Of a DNA stretch of 64,000 nucleotides, positions 61,840-64,000 are shown one piece after another. The notes under the pieces were generated by a model. It saw only the letters and a list, made by a program, of their open reading frames with translations. It did no database searches and was not told the DNA's origin. The stretch's first letter is position 1; every line of letters begins with the position of its first letter. Both the position numbers and the translations under genes were made by a program. The stretch is from Saussurea involucrata (lineage: Eukaryota > Streptophyta > Magnoliopsida > Asterales > Asteraceae), in NCBI GenBank assembly GCA_033807775.1, contig CM066321.1:251460422-251524421 (forward strand), given 5' to 3'.

Positions 61840-64000
61840 GGTCTCGAAGGGTATCTGGTATCTTGATAGTGGATGCTCTCGACACATGACTGGAAAAAGA
61901 AACCTGCTCACTAAATACAAGGAAGAGAAAGGCAGTGACCTTTGGTGGAAATGGAAAAGGCTATACCCGAGTGTTTGGTGTACTTTCTAATGGTACAACT
62001 ACCTTCAGAAGAGTCGCATATGTTGAAGGACTGGAGCACAATCTTCTTAGCATCAGTCAGCTATGTGATAAAGACTACAAGGTTTGCTTTACTAAGGAAG
62101 CATGCTTTGTCACTGATAAGAAAGAGAAAATTGCTCTTAGAGGATATCGTTTGGAAAATGTTTATTTCATAAACATGGACTCAACATCCACTGAGAACAT
62201 TTTTTTCTCTCTAAAGCCTTATCTGATGTCAACTGGCTATGGCATAAGAGACTCTCTCATCTCAACTTCAAGACGTTGAATACTCTCTCCTCCAAAGAAT
62301 TAGTCACCGCCTTTCCTCAACATTCATACGCTAAAGAATCTCTCTGCTCAGCGTGTGAAAAAGGAAAACAAACGAAGGCTAGTTGCCTAGTTTCAAGTCC
62401 AAGCAAATTTCCTCAGTGACAAACCCACTGCAGCTCCTCCACATGGATTTATTTGGCCCTGTCAATATACAATCCATCACTGGAAAGAAATACACTATGG
62501 TCATAGTAGATGACTTCTCTCGCTATACCTGGGTTATGTTCCTCTGTGCAAAGAGTGACACCTCAGAAGAACTCATCTCATTTGTCAGGAAAATGGAAGT
62601 CCTGAACAATATGACTGTTCGCTCAATAAGGAGTGATCATGGATCTGAATTCAAAAACAGTTCTCTTGATAACTTCTTTGAGAGCAAGGGCATTTCTCAT
62701 AACTTCTCAGCATTGATAACTCCTCAGCAGAATGGCGTCGCTGAAAGAAGAAACAGGTAAATCATCGAAGCAGCTAGATCTATGCTCAGCGATTCTCATC
62801 TTCAACTTAATTCTGGGCAGAAGCTGTCAACACTGCTTGTTTCTCACAGAATAGGTGGCTGATCGTCAAAGAATTCAAAAAAACGGCCTATGAACTCTTC
62901 CATGGAAGAAAGTCATCTATCAGCTTTCTTCACATCTTTGGTTGTCAATGCTTCATCTTAAACAACAGAGATGCTCTTGGAAAGTTCGATCTCAAAGCTG
63001 ACGATGGAATATTTCTTGGATACTCTTTAGTGTCTAAAGCCTTCAGAGTCTTCAACAAGAGAAGACAAATTGTAGAAGAAACCATTCATGTCACCTTTGA
63101 TGAATCCCATTCAGCGAACTCCAGACCTACTGTTGATAATGAAGAACTGAATCAGTAGATGTTTTCTCATTTTGGGGAATCAGAAGCAAACCTTAACTCT
63201 GACCCTCAGGTCAACAACCCAATCGCTGATGATGTTCCTAGCAAGCAGACAAGTGAAACTGAATCCTCCTCTTGGGAATCAGTTGTTCCCATTAACACTT
63301 TGCCTCCTTCTGAACCCTCAATCTCTGAAATCCCATCCACTTATCAACAATCAATGAATGAAATCTCATCTGAACCTCAACAAATTCTACGTGGTATAAC
63401 TGAAACTACTGCTGAAGCTTCCTCTTCAGCACCTCCAGAAGTTCTATCTGAGTCAGGGATTCAAGCTCCTGCTAAGCGATAGACTTTAAATCACCCAATT
63501 GATCAAATTCTTGGTGATCCAAATGCAGGTGTTCAGACTCGACGAAGTTCAGGTAACGTTTGTTTATTTGTTAATTTTATTTCACTGATTGAGCCAAAGA
63601 AAACAGATGATGCCCTGAGAGATCCAAACTGGGCCAGCGCTATGCAAGAAGAGTTGACAAAATTTGAAAGAAATAAAGTATGGAATCTTGTTCCAAGACC
63701 ATCTAACAAAACAGTGATAGGCACTAAATGGGTTTATAGAAACAAGTTAGATGAGTTTGGAACTGTAACCCGCAACAAAGCTAGGCTAGCTGCTCAGGGA
63801 TACAGACAAGAGGAATGCATAGACTACGATGAAACTTTTGCCCCAGTGGCAAGACTCGAAGCAATTCGACTCTTTCTAGCCTATGCAGTTCACAAAGACA
63901 TCAAAGTTCATCAAATGGATGTCAAGTCAGCGTTTCTCAATGGAAAGCTGAATGAATAAGTCTACGTCGAACAACCTCCAGGATTCGCTGATCTTAAGCA
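61840..64000 (+). pseudogene. pol: Pol of A3 (PR, IN, RT start), decayed, runs off window
   Basis: The protease motif W-Y-L-D-S-G-C-S-R-H-M-T-G lies at about 61857-61895, with a frameshift near 61935. The integrase zinc region is broken by shifts near 62210-62400. The integrase core reads H-M-D-L-F-G-P, R-S-D-H-G-S-E-F and N-G-V-A-E-R-R-N, then a TAA at about 62758. More shifts and stops follow (near 62800, 63157 and 63480). The RT start contains W-V-Y-R-N-K-L-D, M-D-V-K-S-A-F-L-N-G and a TAA at 63957-63959 close to the edge. Confidence 0.87.

Larger units (their letters stand above)
27922..64000 (+). mobile_element. A3: plus-strand family A element, interrupted by A2, runs off right edge
   Basis: The 5' LTR (27922-28883), primer site (28886-28897) and the first leader bases are followed by the A2 insertion (28912-59497). 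The leader resumes at 59503, with gag from 59552 and pol to the window edge. Joining both sides gives a leader that aligns with the A2 leader, and AATCT is duplicated at the junctions. A3 has many frameshifts and stops and is older than A2. Confidence 0.92.

Overview
This window is nuclear, repeat-packed plant DNA. I find no host gene, tRNA or bacterial-type feature in it. Essentially all 64 kb is a nest of Ty1/copia retrotransposons of Sirevirus type. The evidence for that type is initiator-tRNA-Met primer sites, long Gag proteins with zinc knuckles and coiled coils, PR-IN-RT-RNaseH polyproteins in copia order, several polypurine tracts per element, and a very large extra ORF after pol. The style of this post-pol ORF recalls elements common in Asteraceae, but the host assignment is an inference.

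I call the families A, B, C and D. Nesting, read from LTR ends and target-site duplications (TSDs), is as follows. D (minus, gag remnant 25758-27921) is the oldest host sequence. B1 (minus, 1767-25757) inserted into D. B1 was then hit by C (minus, 6467-22738, TSD GAAAG) and, inside its 3' LTR, by A1 (minus, 1-1766, running off the left edge). D was also hit by A3 (plus, 27922 to the right edge). A2 (minus, 28912-59497, TSD AATCT) inserted into the A3 leader just behind the primer site. B2 (plus, about 36338-53954) inserted into the A2 pol. A 1.2-kb palindromic TRIM composite (39085-40300, TSD TGAAA) inserted into the B2 gag.

Element C looks young and intact. Its two 235-bp LTRs differ by one base, and it has open gag (1210 aa), pol (1135 aa) and post-pol 'tail' (1395 aa) frames, with 16.27 kb in total on very short LTRs. 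A2, B2 and A3 carry stop codons and frameshifts. B1 lacks the first half of gag and all of pol but keeps a coiled-coil Gag remnant and the tail region.

The most interesting system is the tail protein. Families A, B and C all encode it after pol, with the same layout: a helical N-terminal domain with a conserved motif near residues 180-205, an acidic and low-complexity linker with a coiled coil, an internal polypurine tract at about 55-65% of the frame that itself encodes an H-x-E-G-E-like motif, and a C-terminal domain ending next to the 3' polypurine tract. It has no obvious signal peptide or membrane span, so 'env-like' is a poor name. Other standouts are the TRIM palindrome, which mixes a Cassandra-like LTR carrying a 5S-rRNA-like region with a second TRIM family, family-specific short motifs spread through LTRs and coding DNA, and arrays of hairpin-forming repeats in element C. 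Family assignment, LTR comparisons and nesting were done by eye from the sequence.
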